The notes: generated by a model not told the origin, from the sequence alone. Shown: positions 16,676 through 24,648, counted from the stretch's first letter. The stretch is 33,698 nucleotides of DNA from Allokutzneria sp. NRRL B-24872 (GCF_002155965.1 NZ_MUMH01000073.1:60997-94694), one strand, 5' to 3'. Program-made: numbers and translations.

Positions 16676-16706
16676 TTGCAACCCACCCGGGGGTGCGTGC
16701 TAGGCT
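16676..16706 (+). promoter_or_regulatory. Possible tRNA-Leu promoter
   Basis: TTGCAA (16676-16681) and TAGGCT (16701-16706) are separated by 19 nt, a little longer than ideal, and would start transcription about 35 bp before the tRNA. The divergent fhaA promoter must share this 201-bp gap (16546-16746), but no clear candidate for it was seen. Confidence 0.35.
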
Positions 16707-16746
16707 TCCGCCGCACCACAGAGCACGACAAATGAACAGCAGTTCC

Positions 16747-16829
16747 GGGCAAGTGGCGGAATGGCAGACGCGCACGGTTCAGGTCCGTGTGTCCGAAAGG
16801 ACGTGGGGGTTCAACTCCCCCCTTGCCCA
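16747..16829 (+). tRNA. leuT: tRNA-Leu (CAG)
   Basis: An 83-nt class II tRNA. The acceptor GGGCAAG pairs with CTTGCCC (16822-16828). The D arm is GCG/CGC. The anticodon stem CACGG/CCGTG encloses TTCAGGT with anticodon CAG at 16780-16782. The long variable arm is GTCC-GAAA-GGAC, and the T arm is GGGGG-TTCAACT-CCCCC. The 3' CCA is not encoded. Position after fhaA equals leuT in M. tuberculosis. Confidence 0.97.
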
Positions 16830-16839
16830 CCCACGAACG

Positions 16840-16873
16840 AAGGCGAGCGCTCGCACAGAGCGCTCGCCTTTTT
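16840..16873 (+). terminator. tRNA-Leu terminator
   Basis: Arms AAGGCGAGCGCTC (16840-16852) and its exact complement (16858-16870) form a 13-bp stem with loop GCACA, followed by TTT. It begins 11 bp after the tRNA. Confidence 0.88.
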
Positions 16874-16888
16874 CGTGTGTCCACGACG

Positions 16889-16909
16889 TTGGGGGAGCGA
16901 CTCCCCCAA
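16889..16909. repeat. G/C-run hairpin downstream of tRNA-Leu
   Basis: TTGGGGGAG (16889-16897), loop CGA, then CTCCCCCAA is a perfect 9-bp hairpin followed by GCCCC. The form resembles short dispersed palindromes found after genes in actinobacterial genomes, but only one copy is seen here. The remaining 16910-17115 shows no gene; it must hold the promoter of the next gene. Confidence 0.5.
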
Positions 16910-17115
16910 GCCCCTACGGTGCGTGCTCCTGGCGAACCAGCGTTGTCCCTGCGGGTGGGCACCAGCTTCGGTTTCACGTTTCTGGTTCTGCGGGCGAGGT
17001 GCTCCGAGGTCCTTGGTCGGGACACGTGGGTAATCGTGATTCTTCAATCTGGTACGCGGGTGAGACAGGTCACTACCCTGGAGAGGTTGGGTCACTGCGC
17101 GCACCTGGGGGAACC

Positions 17116-18597
17116 ATGCGTGGTTGGGGATCTCGTCTCGTCGTACTGGTCGCCGCGCTGGCGGTGAGCGTCGCGGGTCTGCCCGGTACCGCTCCGCCGG
17201 CACGGGCCGCGGCCGGTGAAGTGGTGTCGATCCGCTCGCACAACTTCCCGAACGCGCACTTCCGGCACGCGGACTGGCTGGGGCGCATCGCTGACGTCTT
17301 CCCGAACAGCGCGGACCTGGTCAAGGAGGACGCGACCTGGGAGCTGCGGCCGGGGCTCGCCAGCAGCAACTGCCTCTCGCTGGAGGCGCGCAACTACAAG
17401 AACCACTACCTGCGGCACCGCAACGGCGAGGTGGTGCTGGAGCGCTACTCCGAGGACTTCGGCTTCCGCCAGGACGCGACCTTCTGCAAGGTGCCGGGGC
17501 TGGCCGACGCCAACGGCTTCTCGTTGCGGGCGTTGCAGTTCCCCAACGCCTACCTGCGGCACGCCTTCGGCCTGCTGAAGCTCAACGACTACGACGGCGG
17601 CGAGCTCTTCCGCCAGGACGCGACCTTCCACACGGCGGCGCCGTGGATCACCGGCCGGTTCTACAACCCGATCCTCAACGCGGGCGCCGACCCGAGCATG
17701 GTGATCCACAACGGTCAGTACAACCTGGTGCAGGGCGACTTCTACAACGACGACGACATCGTCATCCGCCAGGCGAGCACGGTGGAGGGCCTGCGCACCG
17801 CGACGCCGCACGTGGTCTGGCGCAACCCCGCCTGCCCTGCCGTGGCGTGCAAGGAGATCTGGGCGCCGGAGCTGCAGCGGATCGGTGACCGCTGGTGGAT
17901 CTTCTTCACCGGGCAGGACGGCTCCGGCGGGCACACCCACCGGATGTACGCGCTGCGGTCGACCACCTCGGAGATCACCAGCCGCTACGACTTCCTCGGC
18001 GAGCAGAAGCTGCCTGGCGACACCTGGGCCATCGACGGCGTCTACCTGACCCACCAGGGCAAGGACTACTACCTGTGGTCGGGCTGGGAGAGCCAGAGCG
18101 CGAACCGGGTGCAGCACCTCTACATCGCGCGGATGCAGGACCCGATGACGCCGATCGGCGACCGCGTCCGGATCTCCTCGCCGACGCAGCCGTGGGAGAC
18201 CCTGCCCAACGGGCTCGGCATCCTGATCAACGAGGGGCCGCAGCCGATCGTCGCGCCGAACGGCAGGCTCTCGGTGGTCTACTCGGCCAACGGCAGCTTC
18301 ACCAACGACTACTGCCTCGGCAGGCTCACCCTCGACGGGGACCCGATGAACCCCGCGGCGTGGACGAAGTCCGGCGGCAGCGTCTTCTCCGGCGTGCACA
18401 CGGCGACCTCGCCGGGCCACCACGGCTTCGTGACGATCGGCGGCAGCCCGTGGATCGTCTACCACGCCAACATGGACCCGGGGACGGGCTGGCCGGGCCG
18501 CAGCGTCCGCATCCAGCCGATGTCCTTCGACGCGGCTGGGCTGCCGGTGCTGGGCGTCCCCACCTACATCCACCAGGGGATTCCGCTCCCGAGGTAG
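17116..18597 (+). CDS. Secreted AbfB-GH43 glycosidase, probable alpha-L-arabinofuranosidase-type
   Basis: The 493-residue exported protein has a Sec signal peptide (residues 1-32; cleavage after the PARAAA region). An AbfB/CBM42 beta-trefoil module (about 36-173) follows, with three visible repeats (SHNFPNAHFRHADW, ARNYKNHYLRHRNG, ALQFPNAYLRHAFG). A GH43 five-bladed propeller (about 178-490) comes last. Likely catalytic residues are Asp192 (ADPSM), Asp307 (AIDGVY) and Glu373 (NEGPQP). GH43 enzymes hydrolyse arabinose- or xylose-containing glycans, and AbfB modules bind arabinofuranose. The substrate could be plant arabinoxylan or the organism's own arabinogalactan. The ATG at 17116 follows GGGGGA. 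It appears monocistronic, closed by hairpins. Confidence 0.93.
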   Translation: MRGWGSRLVVLVAALAVSVAGLPGTAPPARAAAGEVVSIRSHNFPNAHFRHADWLGRIADVFPNSADLVKEDATWELRPGLASSNCLSLEARNYKNHYLRHRNGEVVLERYSEDFGFRQDATFCKVPGLADANGFSLRALQFPNAYLRHAFGLLKLNDYDGGELFRQDATFHTAAPWITGRFYNPILNAGADPSMVIHNGQYNLVQGDFYNDDDIVIRQASTVEGLRTATPHVVWRNPACPAVACKEIWAPELQRIGDRWWIFFTGQDGSGGHTHRMYALRSTTSEITSRYDFLGEQKLPGDTWAIDGVYLTHQGKDYYLWSGWESQSANRVQHLYIARMQDPMTPIGDRVRISSPTQPWETLPNGLGILINEGPQPIVAPNGRLSVVYSANGSFTNDYCLGRLTLDGDPMNPAAWTKSGGSVFSGVHTATSPGHHGFVTIGGSPWIVYHANMDPGTGWPGRSVRIQPMSFDAAGLPVLGVPTYIHQGIPLPR

Positions 18598-18613
18598 CCG
18601 GGAGTGATCCACG

Positions 18614-18636
18614 CCACGACGACCGGTTCGTCGTGG
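18614..18636 (+). terminator. Hairpin after the GH43 gene
   Basis: CCACGACGA (18614-18622), loop CCGGT, then TCGTCGTGG is a perfect 9-bp stem 16 bp past the stop. There is no U tract, so efficiency is uncertain. Confidence 0.6.
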
Positions 18637-18658
18637 CCGGTGAACGGTTGACCGACGC

Positions 18659-18688
18659 GCGCCGGTGGGGAAACTCCTCCACCGGCGC
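18659..18688 (+). terminator. Second hairpin after the GH43 gene
   Basis: GCGCCGGTGG (18659-18668) and CCACCGGCGC (18679-18688) form a 10-bp stem with a 10-nt loop, suggesting a double terminator. The remaining 18689-18994 has no convincing gene. It contains the inverted repeat CTGCA-AACAAA-TGCAG at 18912-18927, possibly regulatory for the next gene. Confidence 0.5.
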
Positions 18689-18994
18689 CGTCGCGCTGTG
18701 GACCAATCACCGCCGGAATGGGCTGCGGAAGCCCTGACCTGCTTTTCGTCTGTGGGCGGACGAAGTGCCCCGCTGCTCACACGAACGGCCGCACAGCCGG
18801 ACTGAAGTCGAAATGCCGTTCACCGACCGGTCACCGCTCGCGCCGGGCCGCCGGTCGCAGCACCCCCGGTTTCGTAGATACGTCGCACCCGCGGTCCTGG
18901 TACTCCAGTTACTGCAAACAAATGCAGCCGCTGATTCCGGCGCAGGGTGTGAATGCGGGAATCACGCGGTGAAAGCCGAGGGGAGGCGAAGCGC

Positions 18995-19618
18995 GTGAGC
19001 CGCACTACTGGGCAGACGGCGGTCGACGGAGGTTTCCACGTCCTGCCCACCCGGGCCGTCCCCCCGGTCGAATTACCAGCTCCCGCTGAGCACCTCGCGG
19101 CGCAGGCCGCTGAGCTGCTGGGCTGGCGCGGCATCATGCTGCCCCCGATGACCCTGCTGGGTCGCAAGGTGATCGTGGTCGCCGAGCTGCTGACCGCCGA
19201 GCACGCCGAGCGCGTGTGCCTCGGCGCGCCGCCGGTCACCGACCGCACCACCGTCTCCACCTGGGTCTGGCCCGAGATGGCCGGCCGCGTTCCCCCCACC
19301 GCCGTGCGCATCGTTGGCGTGCTGGCGGTCTCCAGGCACTGGCGCAGCGCGCTGACATCGGTCGTGCCCTTCGCCAGGTTCACCAACGCGGCCGTCGTGG
19401 TCCCCTCCACGGTCGCGGGCGCTGACGACTTCCTCCTCAACTGCCTCATGCGGGCCCGGCAGTACGGCGTCGCCGTCGCCACCGCCGAGGAGCGCGACGG
19501 GGTCGAGCTCGCCATGCCGGCCCGCGCCGAGCAGCCCGCAATGGACCTGCAGGAATCCATGATCCGCTGGATGCACGAAATGGTGTACGAGCAGCTGCTC
19601 GCCACCGTGCCCGCCTGA
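18995..19618 (+). CDS. Unidentified cytoplasmic protein, 207 residues
   Basis: The family is not recognised. The GTG at 18995 follows GGGAGG with 8-nt spacing; a longer frame from 18953 lacks this. The protein has no signal peptide or clear membrane segment. It alternates hydrophobic strands and helices (KVIVVAELLTAEHAERV, RIVGVLAVSRHW, NAAVVVPSTV) and ends with a helical region (MDLQESMIRWMHEMVYEQLL). It contains several Trp residues and only two Cys. Codon third positions are strongly GC, as in neighbours, so it is probably real and not recently acquired. It is convergent with the lactone oxidase 30 bp downstream. No function can be inferred from context. Confidence 0.75.
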   Translation: MSRTTGQTAVDGGFHVLPTRAVPPVELPAPAEHLAAQAAELLGWRGIMLPPMTLLGRKVIVVAELLTAEHAERVCLGAPPVTDRTTVSTWVWPEMAGRVPPTAVRIVGVLAVSRHWRSALTSVVPFARFTNAAVVVPSTVAGADDFLLNCLMRARQYGVAVATAEERDGVELAMPARAEQPAMDLQESMIRWMHEMVYEQLLATVPA

Positions 19619-19648
19619 ATTGTTTCCCTCCGCGACGCCGACGATCCC

Positions 19649-20971
19649 TCAGATTTCCCCGAGAACCCGATCGAGGTAGGCGTTGCGGAATCGGCCCGTC
19701 GGGTCGAGCTTCGCCCGCACCCGGCGGAACTCGTCGAACTTCGGATACCGACCGGTAAGTATTTCAACGTCGCACCCGTGCATTTTGCCCCAGTGCGGAC
19801 GGCCGCCGACGGCCGCGACCACGGACTCGAACACCTCGAACCAATGCCGGTGCGGCATGCCCACGAACTGGTGGACGGCGATGTAGGCGCTGTCCCTGCC
19901 GTGCGCGGTGGACAGCCAGACGTCGTCGGCCGCGGCCACGCGGACCTCGACGGGGAACATCACCGGGTGCTCCAGGCCCGGTAGCGCCGCTCGCAGTTCG
20001 CGCAGCACGTCGCAGACGGACTCGCGCGGGATCGCGTACTCGGACTCCACGAAGCGCACCTGGCGCTCGGTGACGAAGACGCGGTGTGAGCGGTCGCTGT
20101 AGGAGCGCGGGGACAGCAGCTCCGAGGACAGCCGGTTCAGCGGCCGCACGAGGCCCGGCACCGCCCGGCCCAGTCGGCACACCGTGCCGAAGGCCAGGTT
20201 CTCCATCACCTGGTACTCCCAGAACTTCCGCGCCGGGCTCAGCGGCTCGCACTCCGCGCCGGCCGGGAGCCGGTTGTTCCGCTTGACGAGCGCCTTGCTG
20301 CCGTAGGGGAACCAGTAGAACTCGAAGTGGTCGTTGCCCTCGGCGAGCTCGTCGAAGCGCTCAAGGACCTCTTCGAGCGGAGCCGGGTACTCGTTGGCCT
20401 CCAGCGCGTAGGCCGGTTCGCAGCGCAGGGTCACCGAGCTGAGCACGCCCAGCGCGCCGAGCCCGACCCGCGCCGCCGCGAACTCCTCCGGGTTCTCCTC
20501 CGCCGAGCAGCGCAGCACCGAACCGTCCGCCAGCACGAGCTCCAGCGCGGCGACCTGGGTGGCCAGCCCGCCGAAGCGCGCGCCGGTGCCGTGGGTGCCG
20601 GTGGAGATCGCGCCCGCGACGGTCTGCCGGTCGATGTCGCCGAGGTTGGTCATGGCCAGCCCGAGCCGGTCCAGGTCCGCGTTGAGCTGCTTCAGCGTCG
20701 TCCCCGCGTGCACCTGCACCAGACCGGTCGCGGTGTCGGCGGAAACCACTCCGGAGCACGCGGCGAGGTCGATCGCGACGCCGTCGGTGGCCGCGATGGC
20801 GGTGAAGGAGTGCCCGCTGCCGACCGGCCGCACGGGCAGGCCCTCGCGCTCGGCGGTGCGGATGGCCTCGACGATCTCCTCGGTGTCACGGGGGCGGAAG
20901 GTGTGCCGGGGGCGAGCCGTGGCGGTGCCCGCCCAGTTCGTCCAGGTGGCAGGGGCAGAGCGTGTGCGCAT
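19649..20971 (-). CDS. FAD-linked sugar-lactone oxidase (D-arabinono-1,4-lactone oxidase family)
   Basis: This 440-residue protein has an N-terminal FAD-binding PCMH domain (about 18-180). Its VRPVGSGHSF motif includes His54, the residue that binds flavin covalently in this family. NLGDIDRQTVAGAISTGTHGTG follows. The C-terminal ALO domain (about 200-440) carries the diagnostic HWGK motif. Relatives oxidise aldono-lactones or alditols, e.g. L-gulono-lactone dehydrogenase Rv1771. Exact substrate is not assignable. The ATG at 20971 is preferred to the GTG at 20974 because the GGAGGG spacing is right for it. It is divergent from a PLP-enzyme gene across 80 bp. Confidence 0.92.
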   Translation of the reverse strand: MRTRSAPATWTNWAGTATARPRHTFRPRDTEEIVEAIRTAEREGLPVRPVGSGHSFTAIAATDGVAIDLAACSGVVSADTATGLVQVHAGTTLKQLNADLDRLGLAMTNLGDIDRQTVAGAISTGTHGTGARFGGLATQVAALELVLADGSVLRCSAEENPEEFAAARVGLGALGVLSSVTLRCEPAYALEANEYPAPLEEVLERFDELAEGNDHFEFYWFPYGSKALVKRNNRLPAGAECEPLSPARKFWEYQVMENLAFGTVCRLGRAVPGLVRPLNRLSSELLSPRSYSDRSHRVFVTERQVRFVESEYAIPRESVCDVLRELRAALPGLEHPVMFPVEVRVAAADDVWLSTAHGRDSAYIAVHQFVGMPHRHWFEVFESVVAAVGGRPHWGKMHGCDVEILTGRYPKFDEFRRVRAKLDPTGRFRNAYLDRVLGEI

Positions 20972-21016
20972 CACTACCCTCCGTCGCGGAGATCACGGGT
21001 GCCGCCGAAATTACGT

Positions 21017-21027
21017 GAAACGCTTTC
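21017..21027. promoter_or_regulatory. LacI-type half-palindrome in a divergent promoter region
   Basis: GAAACGCTTTC is an odd-length imperfect palindrome (GAAA...TTTC around CGC) resembling operators of LacI-family sugar regulators. It sits in the 80-bp gap shared by the lactone oxidase and PLP-enzyme genes. No LacI gene is in the window. Confidence 0.25.
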
Positions 21028-21051
21028 GTCTATCAAGGCTCTGGCCTTACC

Positions 21052-22269
21052 GTGCATAACGTGGCTATCAACGGACTGCGCGCGCGTTATGACTCGGCGA
21101 CCGTCGAGCTCGATCCGCCGTTCGCACTGGTCGACCTCGAAGCGTTCCGCTCGAACGCCCAGGAGCTGCTCAGGCGGGCCAACGACCGCCCGATCCGGGT
21201 GGCGAGCAAATCGGTCCGCTGCCGTGACCTGCTGAGCCAGGTGCTGGCCATGCCGGGCTTCTCCGGGGTGATGGCCTACTCGCTGTCCGAGGCGCTGTGG
21301 CTGTTCGAGACGGAGCTGACCGACGACGTCCTCGTCGGCTACCCGACCGCCGACCGGGGGGCGCTGCGCGCGCTCGTCAAGGACGACGCCGCGCGGGCCG
21401 CGATCACGATCATGGTCGACGACGCGGCGCAGCTGGACCTCGTCACCGACGCGCTCGACGCCGGGCACCCGGACATCCGGGTCTGCATCGAGCTGGACGC
21501 GTCCTGGCGCCCGCTGGCCGGCATCGGTCAGGACTGGCTGCACGTCGGCGTTCGGCGCTCGCCGGCGCACACCCCGCTGGAGGCCGCGAGGTTGGCGCGG
21601 GAGGTGTTGCGGCGCCCGGGGTTCACGCTCGTCGGCGTGATGGCCTACGAGGCCCAGATCGCCGGGCTCGGTGACGCCCCGCGCGGGAAGCCGGTGCGGG
21701 CGGCCGCTGTCCGGATGATGCAACGCCGCTCCTTCGCCGAGCTGGCTGAGCGGCGGGCCGCCGCCGTCGCCGCGATCCGGGCGCTCGCCCCGCTGGAGTT
21801 CGTCAACGGGGGTGGCACCGGGAGCCTGGAGCGGACCTCCACCGAGGAGGCGGTGACCGAGCTGGCCGCGGGGTCCGGCCTGCTCGCTCCGACGTTGTTC
21901 GACACCTACCAGGCGTTCCGGCTGCGCCCGGCCGCGCTGTTCGCGCTGCCGGTGGTGCGCAGGCCCGCCAGCGGTGTGGCCACCGTCTTCGGCGGCGGGT
22001 ACCTCGCCTCCGGGCCGGTCGGCAGCGACCGGCTGCCGACCCCGTACTTGCCGCAGGGCCTGCGACTCACCGGCACAGAGGCGGCCGGTGAGGTGCAGAC
22101 CCCGTTGTTGGGCGCTGTCGCGGACGAGCTGACCGTTGGCGACCGGGTGTGGTTCCGGCACGCCAAGGCCGGTGAGCTCGCCGAGCGGTTCGCCCAGTTC
22201 CATCTACTCGACTCCGGCGGGCTCACCACGGTGCCTACGTACCGCGGTGAGCGACGCTGCTTCGGCTGA
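21052..22269 (+). CDS. PLP-dependent alanine-racemase-fold protein (amino acid deaminase/aldolase type)
   Basis: The 405-residue protein has an alanine-racemase-like N-terminal TIM barrel and a D-serine dehydratase-like C-terminal domain, as in D-threonine aldolases and D-serine deaminases. The PLP-binding lysine is Lys53 in RVASKSVRC. Further landmarks are GVMAYSLSEA, GVMAYEAQIAGLGD, VNGGGTGSLE and the late VFGGGYLASGP. Substrate is unknown; D-amino acid or beta-hydroxy amino acid cleavage is typical. The start could be GTG 21052 or GTG 21061; neither has a Shine-Dalgarno, so a leaderless message is possible. It is divergent from the sugar-lactone oxidase, and the two may serve one catabolic route. 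Confidence 0.88.
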   Translation: MHNVAINGLRARYDSATVELDPPFALVDLEAFRSNAQELLRRANDRPIRVASKSVRCRDLLSQVLAMPGFSGVMAYSLSEALWLFETELTDDVLVGYPTADRGALRALVKDDAARAAITIMVDDAAQLDLVTDALDAGHPDIRVCIELDASWRPLAGIGQDWLHVGVRRSPAHTPLEAARLAREVLRRPGFTLVGVMAYEAQIAGLGDAPRGKPVRAAAVRMMQRRSFAELAERRAAAVAAIRALAPLEFVNGGGTGSLERTSTEEAVTELAAGSGLLAPTLFDTYQAFRLRPAALFALPVVRRPASGVATVFGGGYLASGPVGSDRLPTPYLPQGLRLTGTEAAGEVQTPLLGAVADELTVGDRVWFRHAKAGELAERFAQFHLLDSGGLTTVPTYRGERRCFG

Positions 22270-22278
22270 GGTGGCGGT

Positions 22279-22893
22279 TCAGCCGATGCGCTTGGAGAGG
22301 TAGTCCCTGATCAGTTCCTTGGCCTCCGAGATCAGGACGGCGTCGCCGTCCGGGTCCCGGCGGAAGGCCAGCTTCAGCACGCTGTCCGCGGCCTCTATGG
22401 CCACGGCCATCGGGGTGACGACCTGGCTGTCGGGGAAACCGAAGCGCTCGGTGATGAGCGTGGACAACCGTTCGGCGATCACGGTGTTGCTGTCCCGCTG
22501 CTCGTCCATCAGGTGCGGGTCGATCACGTCGCCGAAGTGGACCTTGCGGAACGCGGGCAGGTCGCGGTGCATCGACACGTAGATGTCGAAGACCGAGTCG
22601 ACGACCTGCCACCAGTCGGTGAGCTGCTGCTCCGCGAAGCGCTGACCGACCTCGTTCATGAAGCGGTCGAGGTTGCGCAGGGTGAGGGCCTGCACGACAG
22701 CGCGCTTGTCGGGGAAGAACTGGTACAGCGAGCCGACCGCGACGCCTGCTCGTTCGGCGATCAGGGTCGTGGTGACCCCGTCGTATCCGACCTCGGCGAT
22801 CAGGTCGGCACAGGCGTCCAGCATTCGTTCCACCCTGCGCGCACTGCGCTGCTGCACTGGACGGCGACGCAGCGGTGTGACGTCGGCGGGCAC
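22279..22893 (-). CDS. TetR-family transcriptional regulator
   Basis: This 204-residue repressor-type protein has the TetR DNA-binding domain at about residues 15-62. Helices include RVERMLDACADLIAEVGYDGVTTTLIAERAGVAVGSLYQFFPDKRAVV, with the canonical GSLYQFFPDK turn. The C-terminal half (70-204) is helical, for ligand binding and dimerisation; the ligand is unknown. The GTG at 22893 follows AGGAG with 5-nt spacing. It ends 9 bp from the convergent PLP-enzyme gene. No transporter or enzyme lies divergent from it. The palindrome-rich region upstream may hold its operators. Confidence 0.93.
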   Translation of the reverse strand: MPADVTPLRRRPVQQRSARRVERMLDACADLIAEVGYDGVTTTLIAERAGVAVGSLYQFFPDKRAVVQALTLRNLDRFMNEVGQRFAEQQLTDWWQVVDSVFDIYVSMHRDLPAFRKVHFGDVIDPHLMDEQRDSNTVIAERLSTLITERFGFPDSQVVTPMAVAIEAADSVLKLAFRRDPDGDAVLISEAKELIRDYLSKRIG

Positions 22894-23751
22894 GGCTACT
22901 CCTAACTTGGGGGCTCAGGCGGCCGGAGCGGGGACAGGGTCGCTGTCCTCGTTCTCCGGACACGCCGCCGTATGGACGTGTGTGGTGGCCGGTCCAGTCG
23001 TCCCACTAGTTTCCCGGCGTCTTCCCTCGGAGCCCGGTGTTCTTCCGCCGATCAGGTGGAGGAGCCGGTCCGAGCGGTACGGGCGGTCCGTGCGGTTGGA
23101 AGAACCTCTGCTCTCACAAGGGGTCTGACGCACGAGGAAACCACAGGGACACCCCCTGTGATCACCAACACCGTTACCTCGACGTCATCTTTCCTAAGCG
23201 TGTCAAGGCCTTCGCCGGTTACCCAGAGTCCATCTCCTGGTCGACGGCGCCGGTAGGGAAACAGGGTTTCCTTAAGGTCTGCTGCCTCGGCTTTTACGAT
23301 CAAGATCGCAACGAATTTCAGATACGGGCTGCTATACCCGCTGTTACTTTCGGGTACCCGGCGCGCTACCTGACCGACCGGTCGGCTACGGCACGGCCCT
23401 CCGGAGGCGGTGTCACTCGTGAATCGGTTACACGGCGTGGCGCAACTAAACGGTCGTATAGGAAGCCCATACGCGACTATCCCCCGTAAAAACGGCAAGG
23501 TTCACTCGAATGGGGGACAAGGCGGCGAGCTGTAGGACCGAATGGGTGGCGGTGCTCGGGAAGGCGCCGAGCGTCGGCGCTCCCCGAAACGTGCAACGCA
23601 CCGTCTCCGTTCGAGTGCCCTCGGTGACGCTTTGCGGGGGTGGCAAGGCCGTTGTTCGGCGCGAATTGACGACCACCCGGCTCCGAAGAACCGGCCCCAT
23701 CGAGCCGCCGCGAATTCTACTGGTCATCTGACCAACAATGACGGCAGAGAA
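22894..23751. other. Palindrome-rich region with no convincing gene
   Basis: About 860 bp visibly less GC-rich than its flanks, with open frames that lack codon bias. It holds several short perfect inverted repeats. GTTCTTCC (23039-23046) faces GGAAGAAC (23098-23105). CACAGGG/CCCTGTG is at 23142-23160. GGAAAC/GTTTCC is at 23257-23271. CGATC-AA-GATCG is at 23297-23308. CGGGTACCCG is at 23351-23360. CCGACCGGTCGG is at 23374-23385. It could carry the tetR promoter and operators, a structured RNA, or decayed sequence. No known RNA family was recognised. Confidence 0.5.
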
Positions 23752-23786
23752 AAACCCGGCGCTCGCGGGAGGTGAGCGCCGGGTTT
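23752..23786 (-). terminator. Strong hairpin terminator
   Basis: AAACCCGGCGCTC (23752-23764) pairs perfectly with 23774-23786 around a 9-nt loop. Read leftward it is followed by TTTTCTC, the better U run; rightward by CTTCCCTT. It probably ends the two small leftward genes, whose last stop is 258 bp away. Nothing coding was seen in 23787-24044. Confidence 0.8.
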
Positions 23787-24044
23787 CTTCCCTTACTGCG
23801 GGGGACGGGAGTTGGAATTCCGCGAGCCGGTGCCGGTCGGGGGGAGGGGGGAGTGCTTATCGGCACCGGCCCGCGGAGGTCTGTTGAGTTGTCCGGCCGT
23901 GCGGCCGTGTTCTGACGTGTGGCCCGGCGGTCCAGGTCCGAGTCGGTCGGGGGTTCGCCCGGACCCGGACCACCAGCCACGGGGCGGTCTCCTGGCGCCT
24001 GCGCTCGGGGGGCGCGGCTCGACAGGACCGCCGTGTGTCCTCTC

Positions 24045-24374
24045 CTAGGACACCTTCGCCACGGGCTGAGCCGTGCGGAGGTGCCTGGCAGGACGTGGCG
24101 CGAGGCCGCCGGCGACGAGGTGCTCGTAAGCCGCGCGCCACACCGAACACGGTGCCTTCTGCTGGCGCCAACGGGTCGAGCACTCGGGGCAGTTGCCCCG
24201 CTCGTCGGGCTCGTGGGCGGCGAGCATGGCGCGCCACCCCTCGGTGAGCCTGGGCAGTTCGGAGCGGGCTACGGACAACAGGGACGGGGCGTCCGCGCGG
24301 TCGGCCAGCTCGGTGAGCATGTCGAGCCGCTCCCAAACCGCGTTGCGCAGCACCTGACCCAGAATCTCGTCCAC
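24045..24374 (-). CDS. Small helical protein with His/Cys (zinc-type) motif
   Basis: The 109-residue protein starts at GTG 24374. The first 50 residues are helical (VLRNAVWERLDMLTELADRA, then LLSVARSELPRLTEGWRAML). A cluster H-x7-C-x2-C-x10-C follows in the segment AAHEPDERGNCPECSTRW to APCSVW, which looks metal-binding. Small proteins with a comparable His/Cys pattern next to XRE regulators are common in Actinobacteria, but function is unknown. It lies 10 bp after the 87-residue gene, so the two form an operon, divergent from the XRE-TPR regulator. Confidence 0.75.
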   Translation of the reverse strand: MDEILGQVLRNAVWERLDMLTELADRADAPSLLSVARSELPRLTEGWRAMLAAHEPDERGNCPECSTRWRQQKAPCSVWRAAYEHLVAGGLAPRPARHLRTAQPVAKVS

Positions 24375-24384
24375 AGCTCCACCG

Positions 24385-24648
24385 TCACCTTTCCGCCTGC
24401 TCGGCGGCCTCGCGCAGAGCTGACCTGAGCTGGGATACCTCGCCCTGGCACAGCACCGCGGTCTCGCCGGGGGGTCCGACGAGGAGAACTCGGTTCTGCT
24501 CGACGACCACGGTGAGGCTCCGGTGCCGGTTCGCCACGTCGCGGCAGCCGATCAGCCACTCGCGACGAGAACCGTTCCTGGCGGCCGAGGCGGGCGTGAC
24601 GGGCTTGCTGCCGCCGGTGGCGGTTCCCGTCTGCTCGGCCAGTTCCAC
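24385..24648 (-). CDS. Small hypothetical protein, 87 residues
   Basis: The family is not recognised. It starts at GTG 24648. A flexible Thr/Gly/Ala-rich N-terminus (residues 1-25) is followed by a compact alpha/beta region (EWLIGCRDVANRHRSLTVVVEQNRVLLVGPPGE) and a C-terminal helix (VSQLRSALREAAEQAER). The beta-hairpin VVVEQNRVLLVGPPGETAVL followed by a helix suggests a small globular domain. It is first in the two-gene leftward operon with the His/Cys protein and shares a 241-bp divergent region with the XRE-TPR gene. Confidence 0.72.
   Translation of the reverse strand: MELAEQTGTATGGSKPVTPASAARNGSRREWLIGCRDVANRHRSLTVVVEQNRVLLVGPPGETAVLCQGEVSQLRSALREAAEQAER

Noticed and set aside
16971-16979. 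GTTTCACGT, and ACGTGAAAC at 21014-21022, as further parS sites
   Set aside because: Each contains only one half of the 16-bp site, with the other half unmatched.
23037-23489. Open frames on both strands (also 23052-23498) in the tetR upstream region
   Set aside because: They have no codon bias, no ribosome sites and low-quality protein sequence; the region looks non-coding.
23510-23731. A 73-codon rightward ORF ending 20 bp before a strong terminator
   Set aside because: Third codon positions are clearly less GC-rich than in neighbouring genes, the ribosome site is weak, and the predicted product has no recognisable feature.
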